64,000 nucleotides of DNA, taken from Roseobacter cerasinus (GTDB lineage: Bacteria > Pseudomonadota > Alphaproteobacteria > Rhodobacterales > Rhodobacteraceae). The notes beneath the pieces are model-generated. The model saw only the letters and a program-made list of their open reading frames with translations. It ran no database searches and had not been told where the DNA came from. Numbering within the stretch: position 1 is the stretch's first letter; each line of letters opens with the position of its first letter. Shown here piece after piece: positions 9,139 through 18,187 of the stretch. The translations under genes and the position numbers were made by a program. Where the stretch lies: NCBI RefSeq assembly GCF_009811755.1, contig NZ_BLIV01000002.1, forward strand, positions 427,001 through 491,000, written 5' to 3'.

Positions 9139-9495
9139 TCAGGACCGGCGCGTGGCCATCATGCCGACCAGAAAGCCAAGCCCGGCGGCAAGTCCGACGG
9201 CCAATGCAGGCTGCTGGCGCACGGTGTCCTCTGCTGTCCGATAGGCGGCTTCTGCATCGCTGCGCAGCTTCTCTCCGGTCTCCACGGCTTTGACCTGCGC
9301 GTGGTTGGCGGCATCTGTCGCGGAACTCTTGAACGCGGCGGCTGCGGTTGCAGCCTGCGTCTTGGCGTCTTGCGATTTGTTCTGCGCCAGCTCTGTCATC
9401 ATCGATGTGAGCGCCGCAATGTCGCCTTTGATCGTGTCGATCTGTGCTGCCACGTCCGATGTCTCAACTTTTCCGTTTGTGCGTGTCTGTGCCAT
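9139..9495 (-). CDS. DUF883 (ElaB/YqjD-like) membrane-anchored protein
   Basis: A 118-aa protein with a long alanine-rich amphipathic helical region (residues about 15-85, probably coiled coil) and a C-terminal membrane helix (ALAVGLAAGLGFLVGMM) followed by RRS. This is the layout of the DUF883/YqjD/ElaB family, of which E. coli members are ribosome-associated inner-membrane proteins. I chose the ATG at 9495 because AGGAG lies 6 nt upstream; an in-frame start 18 codons earlier lacks a site. It is the first gene of a two-gene unit with the holin-like protein. Confidence 0.75.
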   Translation of the reverse strand: MAQTRTNGKVETSDVAAQIDTIKGDIAALTSMMTELAQNKSQDAKTQAATAAAAFKSSATDAANHAQVKAVETGEKLRSDAEAAYRTAEDTVRQQPALAVGLAAGLGFLVGMMATRRS

Positions 9496-9641
9496 GTCGA
9501 TCTCCTGAATAAAAACGGGGTCCGAATGACCCCTGTTACCTCTGTTCATGAAGTCAACGCGGGACAGACGCCCATGGTTCCGCCCGTTTTTGGAAGACGC
9601 CCCCGGCGAACAGGTGATCAGGATGGGCCAGACCTCTCGCG

Positions 9642-10082
9642 CTACCCGATGGGAAGTTTGCCGCGTCGCTCCGGATAGGCAATCTTGATCATTACGTCCG
9701 CCAACCCATCATAGGCCCGCCCCCAAGCGGCGCAGGCCTGGTCGGCCTGGGGGCGTTCAAGCAGGATGGTCAGCATGTGCATGAGGGCAGCACGGACCTG
9801 TGCGTAATGCTGTTCCTCCACCCCATAGGCCAGGTGCCGCAAGGCCAGATCCTTGACCACAGGTTCCAGTGCTTCGGAGTTCTGGAGCTGCGAGACGACC
9901 AGGCCCAGCGTGCTCATCAGCTTCATGGCCTGTGCGCTCATATCGGTCAGGAACATGTTACGCGTGTCTGGCGCATGCTCGAACAACGTGTCGTAGAACA
10001 CGTCGCCTGCGTGCTGCAGATCAGAAGACAGCTGCATGTATGAGGCACGGATTGCGTCGATATCGTCTTGGCTCAGGTTCAT
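9642..10082 (-). CDS. Single-domain globin
   Basis: A 146-aa globin of the flavohaemoglobin/vitreoscilla type without a reductase domain. Visible haem contacts are a B-helix tyrosine (Y30), the CD phenylalanine in TRNMF (F44), an E-helix glutamine region (SAQAMKLM) and the proximal histidine H83 in LALRHLAYGV. It probably binds O2 or NO and may take part in detoxification or oxygen sensing. It stands alone between the DUF883 pair and the divergent RTX gene. Confidence 0.8.
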   Translation of the reverse strand: MNLSQDDIDAIRASYMQLSSDLQHAGDVFYDTLFEHAPDTRNMFLTDMSAQAMKLMSTLGLVVSQLQNSEALEPVVKDLALRHLAYGVEEQHYAQVRAALMHMLTILLERPQADQACAAWGRAYDGLADVMIKIAYPERRGKLPIG

Positions 10083-10230
10083 GAATACCTACCCCGTGGC
10101 CGCCAGCGTCCGCATGTCAGGCGATGGGCCCGTGGCGCGAAGACCCGTCGATCGCCGCTGCAAACCATAGAATTGCGGGTGTGCTGCAACAACCTGCATT
10201 GATGCAAAAGCCATATGCAGGAATGCATGA

Positions 10231-10247
10231 CCCTCTGCGGCAGAGGG
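10231..10247. promoter_or_regulatory. Operator-like palindrome in the globin-RTX intergenic region
   Basis: The 333 bp between the globin start and the RTX start hold no gene. They contain an 8-bp-arm palindrome around a single central G, CCCTCTGC-G-GCAGAGGG, plus several TGCAT repeats around 10196-10230. It could be a regulator site for either divergent gene. No known binding motif is recognised. Confidence 0.35.
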
Positions 10248-10415
10248 GTTGGTGAAGCCGTGTGCGAGGGGTCCTGCGCCGCTGCATGACCTGTGTGCAG
10301 CCCTGCGGGTTCTCAGGTGGCGCGTTGCCGGATAGCTGATTGAGACAGAGGCAGACGCCCTATTTCGGGTGCTCGCCCCGTGATCTTAAACGGTATTGCG
10401 CGAAGGAGTATCAGC

Positions 10416-12350
10416 GTGCCAGCCCCAGTCTCTTTTCATGGAACTCAGAACAACGACTATTACAACATTCACAACCTGCCGCCCTGGTTTGTCGGCCCCT
10501 GGAACGGGTGGATCTATGGCCACGGTGGGAATGATTTCTTCTACTATCACTTTGACCCGATGGAGGAGAGCCGCTTTGGCAACATCCATCACTATCACGG
10601 CGGGTCCGGGTCGGATCAGATCAGCTATACCTGGACCGAGCAGGACGTCAGCGTTGACCTCGAAAGCGGCATCGGTGCCATCCACGGGTTGAGCGTCACG
10701 ATTTACAGTCAGGAAACAGGTCAGCCGCATGTGGTGAATTATTCGGCTCAGGAGCGTTATTACTACATGGAGAATGTGGTTGGTGGCCTGGGCGATGACA
10801 CGCTTCTGGGCAATGACGACGCCAATTACATCTTTGGATTCGACGGTCATGATGAGATCGAAGGCCGGGATGGGGACGATACGCTCAACGGCGGCGTTGG
10901 CAACGATACGGTGCGTGGCGGCGATGGTGATGACACCGTCGACGGCGCGGCGGGCGACGACTCTCTGGTGGGCGGTCAAGACGATGACCTCGTTCGCGGT
11001 GGCAGCGGGGAAGACACGCTCTTTGGCAACGCCGACAACGATACGCTGATCGGGGGCGGCGAAGACGACAAGATGTATGGCGGCAGTGGAAACGACAGCC
11101 TCGAAGGTGGTTCAGGCGACGATCTGCTACGCGGCAACAGCGGCAACGACATGATGGAAGGCGGCTCCGGTGACGACAGGATCGAGGGTGGCACTGGTGT
11201 CGATACGGCCGTCTATGACACGGCGGGCAGCATCATCGTGCAGCTTCATGTCGGGGCCAGCAGCGGCGCACTTGGCAACGACACGCTGACCGACATCGAA
11301 AACGTCATGGTGGTTGGTTCGGGTGACGCCACGGTTGTCGGAGACAGCGGTGGGAACCTGCTTTTCATGGGCAGTGGTGACGACGATGTGCACGGCCTTG
11401 AAGGCGCGGATTCGATCTATGGCAACGGAGGGGATGACACCCTGCGCGGCTATAGCGAGGACGACTATATCCACGGCGGTCATGGCGATGATATTGGCCG
11501 GGGCGACTCCGGCGACGATACGATCCTCGGCAACGATGGAGAGGACTCGCTCTACGGTGACAGCGGTGATGATTTCATTCAGGGCGGTGATGACAACGAC
11601 TACATGGAGGGTGGCTCTGGCTGGGATACGCTGGAGGGTGGTAACGGCAATGACGGGATCGTCGGCGGCCAGGGTGCTGACGAGATCAACGGCGGCGAGG
11701 GTGACGACACGATCTTTGCCGGTGACTATGACGACGATATCTCAGGTGGCAACGGCAATGACTACATCGATGCAGGCAACGGTGCGGATGTGGCCAATGG
11801 CGGCAGTGGCCATGACAATATACTGGGCCGCGAGGGCGATGATAATCTCCGGGGCAGCTACGGCAACGACACGCTGAATGGTGGTGAAGGTGACGACACG
11901 CTGCTTGGCGGTCGCGGGAACGATGTCATGATCGGCGGCGAGGGCGTCAACGAGATGCGTGGCGGAAAAGGCCAGGACACCTTTGCCTGGGAGGCGGGTC
12001 CCACTGGCTTTGCCGATATCTTCGACTTCAGCCTGTCAAACGACCGGCTCGCCTTCGAAGATGGGTTCTTTGCGCAAGACCTCGGCCCGACAACCAGCTT
12101 GTCCGACATGGTTGTGGCCTGGGGGATCGGCACGGACACCTTCCTCGGCGCGCATACCGCTGACGAAGGGTTCCAGTGGATCGCACGCCTGCGCAACGTG
12201 GACGCGGACGACTTCATGGTGAAGGTCTACAATGAGACCATCCTTGAATTCGACGATGGGGAAGATGGCCCTCTGCCATGGTCGGATGGTTTGCCTGAGG
12301 GTGACGGCGGCATGGCAGCCATCGACTTGAGCGACAGCTTCCTGTTCTGA
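10416..12350 (+). CDS. RTX (haemolysin-type calcium-binding) repeat protein
   Basis: A 644-aa acidic protein built mostly of nonapeptide RTX repeats of the GGxGxDxLx type. One tract covers roughly residues 115-260, a spacer with a TAVYDTAGSIIVQL strand follows, and a second tract covers about 310-525. RTX repeats form calcium-filled beta rolls outside the cell. The last about 100 residues (FDFSLSNDRLAFEDGFF ... AIDLSDSFLF) resemble the C-terminal type I secretion signal. The N-terminal 90 residues are rich in H, Y and W and show no recognisable catalytic domain. I chose the GTG at 10416 because AAGGAG lies 9 nt upstream; an earlier in-frame GTG lacks a site. No ABC exporter is adjacent. A strong terminator follows. 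Confidence 0.8.
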   Translation: MPAPVSFHGTQNNDYYNIHNLPPWFVGPWNGWIYGHGGNDFFYYHFDPMEESRFGNIHHYHGGSGSDQISYTWTEQDVSVDLESGIGAIHGLSVTIYSQETGQPHVVNYSAQERYYYMENVVGGLGDDTLLGNDDANYIFGFDGHDEIEGRDGDDTLNGGVGNDTVRGGDGDDTVDGAAGDDSLVGGQDDDLVRGGSGEDTLFGNADNDTLIGGGEDDKMYGGSGNDSLEGGSGDDLLRGNSGNDMMEGGSGDDRIEGGTGVDTAVYDTAGSIIVQLHVGASSGALGNDTLTDIENVMVVGSGDATVVGDSGGNLLFMGSGDDDVHGLEGADSIYGNGGDDTLRGYSEDDYIHGGHGDDIGRGDSGDDTILGNDGEDSLYGDSGDDFIQGGDDNDYMEGGSGWDTLEGGNGNDGIVGGQGADEINGGEGDDTIFAGDYDDDISGGNGNDYIDAGNGADVANGGSGHDNILGREGDDNLRGSYGNDTLNGGEGDDTLLGGRGNDVMIGGEGVNEMRGGKGQDTFAWEAGPTGFADIFDFSLSNDRLAFEDGFFAQDLGPTTSLSDMVVAWGIGTDTFLGAHTADEGFQWIARLRNVDADDFMVKVYNETILEFDDGEDGPLPWSDGLPEGDGGMAAIDLSDSFLF

Positions 12351-12440
12351 CGTCCCTCCCGGAACATGGTTTGTTCAAGTCCCCAGGCAAACCGGTTGTT
12401 CCGGGACCGGTTGGACAGCAACGCCCCTGCATTCCAACCA

Positions 12441-12479
12441 AAAGCGCCGCGCCCTTCCCCGCGCGGCGCTTGCTTTTTT
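12441..12479 (+). terminator. Rho-independent terminator after the RTX gene
   Basis: GCGCCGCGC (12444-12452) pairs with GCGCGGCGC (12461-12469) around an 8-nt loop and is followed by TTGCTTTTTT. This is a textbook intrinsic terminator for the plus-strand RTX gene. It sits just before the 3' end of the convergent LysR gene. Confidence 0.9.
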
Positions 12480-12488
12480 GCCTTTCGA

Positions 12489-13385
12489 TCAGGATTGGAA
12501 GGTTTTGACCTCTCCATCGAGCCACTTCCTGAAGGTCTTGATCTTTGGCGAATTGCGGCGACTTTCGGGATAAGCCAGCCAGTATCCGCTGCCATCATCG
12601 CAGGTCAACTCAAACGGTTGGATCAGTAGACCCAGCTCAATTTCATCCTGAAAAAAATCCGGGGTCAGCATTGCGACACCATGACCAGCCACTGCCGCAT
12701 TGGCCTCGATCACCTGCGGGCCAAAGTTGTGTGTGCTGCCTTCGCTGAATTTTGTCTGTTTGATCCCCGCAGCCTCGAACCACAATTGCCACCACGGGTC
12801 GGCGTCCGCGAGAATTGGAAGCTTGCACAGATCTTCCGGTTTTGAGATGCCGCCCACCGATTGGGCCAAGGCCGGGCTCAGCATCGGAGTGAAGGCGGTG
12901 CTCATGATCTTATGCGCGGTCAACCCGGGCCAGTCACCTTTCCCGCCGCGAATGCCGATGTCGAATCCACTGGCGTTGAAATCCACCAGCGTTTCGCTCA
13001 CCTCGATGCGAACGGCGATATCGGGATTGGCCAGTTGGAACCGCCCCAACCGGCGCGCGAGAAAATTCGTCGCAAATGTCGGGATCACGCTGACGGCCAA
13101 AGTGCCTTGTGTTGTGCCCTTTGCCTCGGCATAGGCGTCCGCGATCATGTCGAGTGATGCGGTCATCCTGTCCGAGAACCGCGCGCCCACTTCCGTCACC
13201 TGAACCCCGCGCGGTTGCCGGTGGAACAGGGAGGCGCCGACGCGATCTTCCAGCACTTTGATCTGATAGCTGACTGCTGCCTGCGTCATGCCAAGCTCCG
13301 ACGCGGCGGCGGTGAAGTTTCCATAGCGCGCGGCCGCTTCAAAGACGCGAACAGCGGCCAATGGAGGGAGAGGAGATCGAGGCAT
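12489..13385 (-). CDS. LysR-family transcriptional regulator (GcvA-like)
   Basis: A 298-aa regulator with an N-terminal winged helix-turn-helix (residues 5-65; AAARYGNFTAAASELGMTQAAVSYQIKVLEDRVGASLF region) and a periplasmic-binding-like effector domain. The start MPRSPLPPLAAVRVFEAAARYGN is typical of the GcvA/AmpR-like subgroup. The likely autoregulated promoter lies in the short gap towards the divergent DUF1127 gene. Target genes and effector cannot be inferred. Confidence 0.88.
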   Translation of the reverse strand: MPRSPLPPLAAVRVFEAAARYGNFTAAASELGMTQAAVSYQIKVLEDRVGASLFHRQPRGVQVTEVGARFSDRMTASLDMIADAYAEAKGTTQGTLAVSVIPTFATNFLARRLGRFQLANPDIAVRIEVSETLVDFNASGFDIGIRGGKGDWPGLTAHKIMSTAFTPMLSPALAQSVGGISKPEDLCKLPILADADPWWQLWFEAAGIKQTKFSEGSTHNFGPQVIEANAAVAGHGVAMLTPDFFQDEIELGLLIQPFELTCDDGSGYWLAYPESRRNSPKIKTFRKWLDGEVKTFQS

Positions 13386-13493
13386 CCATAAAACTCACTT
13401 ATGTCTACGATCCCGGCTCTTGTTGGACGCAAGGCAGCGCCAGGCGCATATTCTTACAAGGAATCACAACCACCCAGGATCGAGGGTCATTCG

Positions 13494-13688
13494 ATGAGTA
13501 TATACCATAGTACGCTGAAAATGTTAAGTTTTCAAAATGCGATACGATCTCTTTGTAGTGGGTTTTCTAGGCGTGAAGGCAAAAAAACCCGCAGCCACCC
13601 CATACCTGATCATATCCGTCGAGACATTGGCTTGACTGATTGCTCTTCCCATCCTCCGAAGCGACCTTTTGGCCATCACTGGCTTTGA
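13494..13688 (+). CDS. DUF1127 small protein
   Basis: A 64-aa basic protein whose core HPIPDHIRRDIGLTD matches the DUF1127 signature (L.DHLLRDIGL type). Members in Alphaproteobacteria are small arginine-rich proteins; some affect phosphate, carbon or RNA regulation. The ATG at 13494 has a weak purine site (GAGGG about 12 nt upstream). It is divergent from the LysR gene, a common arrangement for DUF1127 genes. The C-terminal tail after IGLTD is longer than usual and might be extra read-through sequence. Confidence 0.55.
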   Translation: MSIYHSTLKMLSFQNAIRSLCSGFSRREGKKTRSHPIPDHIRRDIGLTDCSSHPPKRPFGHHWL

Positions 13689-14288
13689 TACCTCCGGTTT
13701 CTGCAAGCTTTTCGGGGTGTGCTCGAGCACAGTTTTCGCAGCAAAACCGTATCAAACACCGGCAGCATCACCGTTCGGGCGAAGCCTTCAGCCCTTTTTG
13801 TGCCCGTTTTGCCCGCGCCGAAGATCTTGCGTTGTCCAATGAGAATTGTGCCGCAATGCCCAGAAGACGTGGGATCGAGTTGCCATCTCAATGTGCGTAT
13901 CAGCCCATAGCGATACCCCGGACCCGCATTTGCGCACAGATTTTGGTTGACGCGCTTATCTGAGCGGCAAGTCGGGCGGCCCCTCGGAGGTCAATGTATT
14001 CAGCCTCTGATATCTCGGCCAGCGTGGCTTGGCGCGGCTGTCTCAGGAGACATTGGGCAGGCGCGTCGCTGCATAAGTCAGTGACAGACACCCGGCGTTG
14101 GCGCTTGATGGATGACCGCGAAATCAATCTATACTATTGAATAAATTGGAAAATACATTCCCGCCTGGGTGAGCGGGAGTTCAACTTATAACTCACGTCA
14201 AACACGTCGCCCTTCGGATGAAAAGCTCGTTTCATCTGTCTTCAAGACCGGGGTATAATCTTTGCTCAACAGGCAGCGGGTAGGTGAC
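13689..14288. other. Gene-poor stretch of about 600 bp
   Basis: I find no confident gene here. On the minus strand near 13767-13715 a frame reads CCRC, then FCCENCARAHPEK, which resembles the C-terminal half of small bacterial metallothioneins (YCCEACAEGHP type). A stop codon lies just upstream of it and no start fits, so it is at best a remnant. Bases 14120-14160 are AT-rich. A hairpin at 14159-14178 may end the idi transcript. Confidence 0.4.
14159..14178 (-). terminator. Possible terminator downstream of idi
   Basis: On the minus strand TCCCGC-TCACCCAG-GCGGGA is followed by ATGTATTTTCC. The stem is short (6 bp) and the T tract imperfect. It lies about 110 nt past the idi stop, where the ppaA-to-idi unit would end. 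Confidence 0.4.
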
Positions 14289-14825
14289 CTAGATGCCGGT
14301 TACGGCGCGCTCACCCAATATCTTGTCCCCGTGGTCCTGCAGGTAGATGCGCAGCCAGGGCGTAAACTTTTCCGGGGTCTGGTCGATCTTCTTGCGCAGC
14401 TGATCCAGCGACATCCACGCGGTGGCCATGACCTCATCCGGGTTGGGCGAGACCTTCAGATCCATTGGCGCCTCAGCGACAAAGACATCCACGACCTCAT
14501 GTTCGATCAAGCCGCCGCCCACCTCCGCGCGGTATTCAAGATGCCGCCGATACTCCAGATCAAGGCCGGTCACGCCAATCTCTTCCCGCAACCGCCGCGT
14601 GGCGCAGGCGATGGGCGTCTCATCCCATTCGGGATGCGTACAGCATGTGTTCGCCCAGAGGCCGGGGGTGTGATACTTGCACATTGCGCGCTGCTGCATC
14701 AGCACCGCGTCGCCCCGCACCACAAAGACCGAGACCGCCTTGTGGCGCAGGCCTTTCACATGCGCTTCGAGCTTTTCCACAGGTGTCAGCGTGCCGTCGA
14801 CCCAGGCCGGGATCATGATCGTCAT
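14289..14825 (-). CDS. idi: Isopentenyl-diphosphate delta-isomerase, type 1
   Basis: A 178-aa Nudix-fold enzyme interconverting IPP and DMAPP, the building blocks of carotenoids and of the bacteriochlorophyll tail. The active-site cysteine is in WANTCCTHP, and the Nudix-type RRLREEIG block follows. It corresponds in place and length to ORF176 of the Rhodobacter capsulatus cluster. Its ATG overlaps the bchP stop (ATGA), so it is translated with bchP. It is the last gene of the minus-strand regulator/bchG unit. Confidence 0.93.
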   Translation of the reverse strand: MTIMIPAWVDGTLTPVEKLEAHVKGLRHKAVSVFVVRGDAVLMQQRAMCKYHTPGLWANTCCTHPEWDETPIACATRRLREEIGVTGLDLEYRRHLEYRAEVGGGLIEHEVVDVFVAEAPMDLKVSPNPDEVMATAWMSLDQLRKKIDQTPEKFTPWLRIYLQDHGDKILGERAVTGI

Positions 14826-16000
14826 ACGCGTGTGGGTGCCACAAGACCGCTCAGATGCGCAAGATTCTTCAGGCCGATTTTCAGGTGGGCCATGGGGCGC
14901 GCGCGGACGAGTTTTTTGTTCATATAGGCCTCGAATGTGAGCCGCTGCACGTCGATGTCATGGCAGAGGGAGACAAACCGCTCCCGCCGCTCGTCACTGC
15001 GGTAATAGGCGTTCTGCATCGACCCAAGCACGCGAAACACCATCTTGTGCTCCTTCATGAAAAGGCTGCGCGCCAGCCGCAGATCTTTCACCCGGCCCGA
15101 GGCCAGCGTTGCGGCACAGGCTGTTGCCGCCACCCGACCGCCGACCATCGCATAGTAGATGCCTTCCCCGGACGAGGGTGCCACGACACCAGCGGCGTCT
15201 CCGGCCAGGATCACGTCTTTACCATTGTCCCATCGGTCCAAAGGCTTGAGCGGGATCGGAGCACCTTCCTTGCGCAGGGTCTCGCAGTCGCTCAGACCAG
15301 CCGCGTCCCGCAGGGCTGCTGTCGCCTGTTTGAGGTCGACCGATGACACTTCGGTGCCCATGCCCACGCTTGCGCTGTCGCCATGTGGGAAAATCCAGCC
15401 ATAGAAGTCGGGCGAGATGTCCCCATCATAGATCACATCACAGCGCACCGGGTCATAGACCTCGGATTTGCCCGGTGCCTTGATGATCTCGTGATAGGCC
15501 AGAACGTAGGGAATCTTATCGCCACCCGGCACCTCCGCTCGGCCGACCTTTGAGCGCGCGCCGTCTGCGCCGATGACCAGCCTGGTCTGCGCCCGGCGCT
15601 CTTCACCCGTGGCCTTTTCGCGGTAGACCACAAAGGTCGCGCCCTCTTCGCGTTCGATCCGAAGAAAGGTGCCGGTCAGCGCTGTGGCACCGGCTGCGGC
15701 AGCGCGGGCGCGCAGGAAGGGGTCAAAGTCCTTGCGGTCGACCATGCCGACAAAACCGTTCTCGATGGGGATGTCTACATGCCGCCCCGTGGGCGAGATC
15801 ATGCGCGCGGTGTTGACCTTGGCCACGAGCTGTTCATCGCGAATGTCAAAATCCTGCATCAGCCGGGGTGGAATGGCTCCGCCGCAGGGCTTGATCCGCC
15901 CGTCTCTGTCGAGCAGCGCGACCTTGTGCCCTGAGTTGACCAGATCCAGCGCGGCTGTTGCCCCCGAGGGGCCGCCGCCGACGACAAATACATCATACAT
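14822..16000 (-). CDS. bchP: Geranylgeranyl (bacterio)chlorophyll reductase
   Basis: A 392-aa FAD-dependent reductase that saturates three double bonds of the geranylgeranyl tail to give the phytyl tail of bacteriochlorophyll a. The N-terminal dinucleotide fold VVGGGPSGATAALDL, the CGGAIPPRL segment, the DGARSKVGR motif and the FAD-binding ILAGDAAGVVAPSSGEGI block are all present. It starts 3 bp after the stop of orf428 and overlaps idi by ATGA. It acts at the membrane together with BchG. Confidence 0.95.
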   Translation of the reverse strand: MYDVFVVGGGPSGATAALDLVNSGHKVALLDRDGRIKPCGGAIPPRLMQDFDIRDEQLVAKVNTARMISPTGRHVDIPIENGFVGMVDRKDFDPFLRARAAAAGATALTGTFLRIEREEGATFVVYREKATGEERRAQTRLVIGADGARSKVGRAEVPGGDKIPYVLAYHEIIKAPGKSEVYDPVRCDVIYDGDISPDFYGWIFPHGDSASVGMGTEVSSVDLKQATAALRDAAGLSDCETLRKEGAPIPLKPLDRWDNGKDVILAGDAAGVVAPSSGEGIYYAMVGGRVAATACAATLASGRVKDLRLARSLFMKEHKMVFRVLGSMQNAYYRSDERRERFVSLCHDIDVQRLTFEAYMNKKLVRARPMAHLKIGLKNLAHLSGLVAPTRV

Positions 16001-16003
16001 AGG

Positions 16004-17290
16004 TCATTCTCCCGGGACCAATGTTCGGTGTGGCACGCCAGGCCGGTCCATGACCCGCAATGCCATGAGCGCGGAGGCTACGAAAAGCCCCGCCTCGATC
16101 AAAAATACTGTGCCAAAGGCGGTCGCATCCTGCCCGACGCCCGCGCGCATCACGTCGACGAGTGCCGCGCCTGTCAGGCCACCAAAGCCCGCAGCCATCG
16201 CCTGTGCCGCGCCCCAGAGCCCCATGCGCGTGCCCTCGCGCGCCTGCCGACCTTGCCCGGCCAGCGCCATCATCGAGCCGATGGCCGCCACCGCAAAGAC
16301 GCCGTTGAAAACACCCAGCCCGACGACGGCGGGTACCAGCAACCCGCCCATCCCGGTCTGGCCCAGCAGCGTCAGCGCGGCGAGCATGGCGGCTGACCCC
16401 AGGCATCCGCCCATCACCCAGGCGCGCAGGCTGCCCAGTTTGAAACCGGTGCACATGATCCCGACCACCACCATGCCAATGAAGACGCCCCCGTTCTGCG
16501 CAGCCGACAGTGAGGTGGATTGCCCGGGTGTGAAGTTGAAGACCAGCCCGGCGTAGGGTTCAAGGATCAACTCCTGCATGAAATAGGCGGTCATTGAGAG
16601 GAATACGAAGAAGGTGAAATTGCGCGCCTTGCGTTCCGCCCAAATCTCGGCCAGCCCTTCGCGGAAGGGCATCGGCGTGGCCTCCGGGGCGGCCTGCACG
16701 CGCGCCTCGATACCCCAAACCGCGAAGCAGGTCAGCAGGAACGCGCCGCCAGTCACGCAGGCGACGATGCGCAGCAACAGGCCGGTGGAATAGGGATCAA
16801 GCTGCGCGCCAACGACGCCCGCCGTGATCGCGATGCCTGCAATCATCATCAGCCAGGTGATGGTCGCCGCTGCGGCCCGGCGCGCGGGCGCTGTGGCGGT
16901 TGCCAGCAGGGCCAGCAGAGAGGTGCCCGATGCACCTACACCCAGACCAATCAGCGCATAGGCGGCCACTGAAATGGCCAACCCCGCGCCAAACCGGGTC
17001 TCCAGAACGACAACCCCATATGCCGCCAGCATCGCCCCCGCGGCCAGCGCCGCCATGCCCAGAATGATCCAGCGTGTCCGGTTGCCGCCGGTGTCCGACA
17101 GAAACCCCCAGTTCGGGCGGGTGATCTGAATGCCATAGTGCAGCGCCACGAGCAGCCCAGGCAGTACGGCCGGCAGGGCCAGCTCCACCACCATCAGCCG
17201 GTTGAGCGTCGAGGTCGTCAGCACCACAATCGCGCCCAGGCACATCTGCACGAGGCCAAGGCGGAAAATGGCGAGCCAACTCAGCGTCAT
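16004..17290 (-). CDS. PucC-family major facilitator, orf428-type
   Basis: A 428-aa membrane protein with about 12 transmembrane helices of the BCD/PucC subgroup of the major facilitator superfamily. Family signs are LNRLMVVELALPAVLPGLLVALHY near the N-terminus and the MQELILEPYAG segment. Its length and position between bchG and bchP match ORF428 of Rhodobacter capsulatus. PucC relatives help assemble light-harvesting complexes and may deliver (bacterio)chlorophyll; the specific role of orf428 is not settled. The ATG at 17290 overlaps the bchG stop (ATGA); the frame runs 75 codons further upstream inside bchG and is spurious there. Confidence 0.88.
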   Translation of the reverse strand: MTLSWLAIFRLGLVQMCLGAIVVLTTSTLNRLMVVELALPAVLPGLLVALHYGIQITRPNWGFLSDTGGNRTRWIILGMAALAAGAMLAAYGVVVLETRFGAGLAISVAAYALIGLGVGASGTSLLALLATATAPARRAAAATITWLMMIAGIAITAGVVGAQLDPYSTGLLLRIVACVTGGAFLLTCFAVWGIEARVQAAPEATPMPFREGLAEIWAERKARNFTFFVFLSMTAYFMQELILEPYAGLVFNFTPGQSTSLSAAQNGGVFIGMVVVGIMCTGFKLGSLRAWVMGGCLGSAAMLAALTLLGQTGMGGLLVPAVVGLGVFNGVFAVAAIGSMMALAGQGRQAREGTRMGLWGAAQAMAAGFGGLTGAALVDVMRAGVGQDATAFGTVFLIEAGLFVASALMALRVMDRPGVPHRTLVPGE

Positions 17291-18186
17291 GTGAGCCCCC
17301 GCACCGCGAAGGCCGTGATCATCATACCGGTGACATAGAGCAAGACGCCGGTGCCGTTGTACCAGGGCGCCTTGGCCTTCGGATCTTTGAACATCACGGT
17401 CATGGCCCAGAACTGTGCGCCAAGGACCGCGGCGACGCCAAACGCATGCACCGGCTTCTCCCAGAGAAACAACAGCGCCAACACAACCACCTGCGGCAGT
17501 GCCATCACAGTGCAAGCGACCTTGGCTGCGCGCGCGGGGCCAAGGGTTACGGGCAGGGAGTTCACTCCGGTCTGCCGGTCGCCCTCCAGCGCCTTGAAAT
17601 CGTTCAATGTCATGATCCCATGCGCGCCAATGCCATAGAGCAGCGCGACGGTGATCACATAGACCGACGGCGCGCCTGCGCTGAGGATGGCAGCGCCGGT
17701 GAACCAGGGCAGCGTCTCATAGCTGAGCCCCACGAGGCCCGGCCCCCAGACGCCGGAGCGTTTCATCCGCACCGGTTCGGCGGAATAGGCCCAAGCCGCC
17801 AACACGCCCAGAACGGTTGCGCCAAAGCCCCAGGGCCCGAACTGCCAACCGACAATCAGTGATAGGACCGACATGGCCAGTGCGATCCACAACCCCCAAC
17901 GGCCCGGAATACGACCCGAAGGGATCGGGCGGTCCGGCTCATTGATCGCGTCCACGTGGCGGTCGCACCAGTCGTTCGCCGCCTGGCTCATGCCGCAAAC
18001 GATCGGCCCGGCCAGAATCACGCCGAGGATCACCAGCCACCACTGACCCGCAGGCCAGACGCCCGAAGACACCACGCCGCAGAGATAGGCCCACATCGGC
18101 GGGAACCACGTGATCGGCTTGATCAGACGAAGCGTGGCGGCGGGGTCAGGAAAACGGCGCGACTGTATGACCTGAGTGACAGACAT
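17287..18186 (-). CDS. bchG: Bacteriochlorophyll synthase (chlorophyll synthetase)
   Basis: A 299-aa polyprenyltransferase of the UbiA superfamily with about 9 membrane helices. It esterifies bacteriochlorophyllide a with geranylgeranyl diphosphate. The two aspartate-rich motifs are visible: NDWCDRHVDAINEPDRPIPSGR and NDFKALEGDR. The start MSVTQVIQSRRFPDPAATLRLIKP fits the family. No Shine-Dalgarno sequence precedes the ATG; a PpsR operator instead lies 2 nt upstream. It is 49 bp downstream of ppsR and overlaps orf428 by ATGA. Confidence 0.95.
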   Translation of the reverse strand: MSVTQVIQSRRFPDPAATLRLIKPITWFPPMWAYLCGVVSSGVWPAGQWWLVILGVILAGPIVCGMSQAANDWCDRHVDAINEPDRPIPSGRIPGRWGLWIALAMSVLSLIVGWQFGPWGFGATVLGVLAAWAYSAEPVRMKRSGVWGPGLVGLSYETLPWFTGAAILSAGAPSVYVITVALLYGIGAHGIMTLNDFKALEGDRQTGVNSLPVTLGPARAAKVACTVMALPQVVVLALLFLWEKPVHAFGVAAVLGAQFWAMTVMFKDPKAKAPWYNGTGVLLYVTGMMITAFAVRGLT

Positions 18187-18187
18187 G

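Noticed and set aside
10800-11960. Regular short DNA repeats, at first sight a tandem array or CRISPR-like pattern
   Set aside because: The periodicity is about 27 bp and in frame, coding for RTX nonapeptides; there are no identical repeats separated by unique spacers.
13900-14127. Minus-strand 75-codon frame in the gene-poor stretch
   Set aside because: No ribosome site, no family resemblance, and no coding-like composition compared with neighbouring genes.
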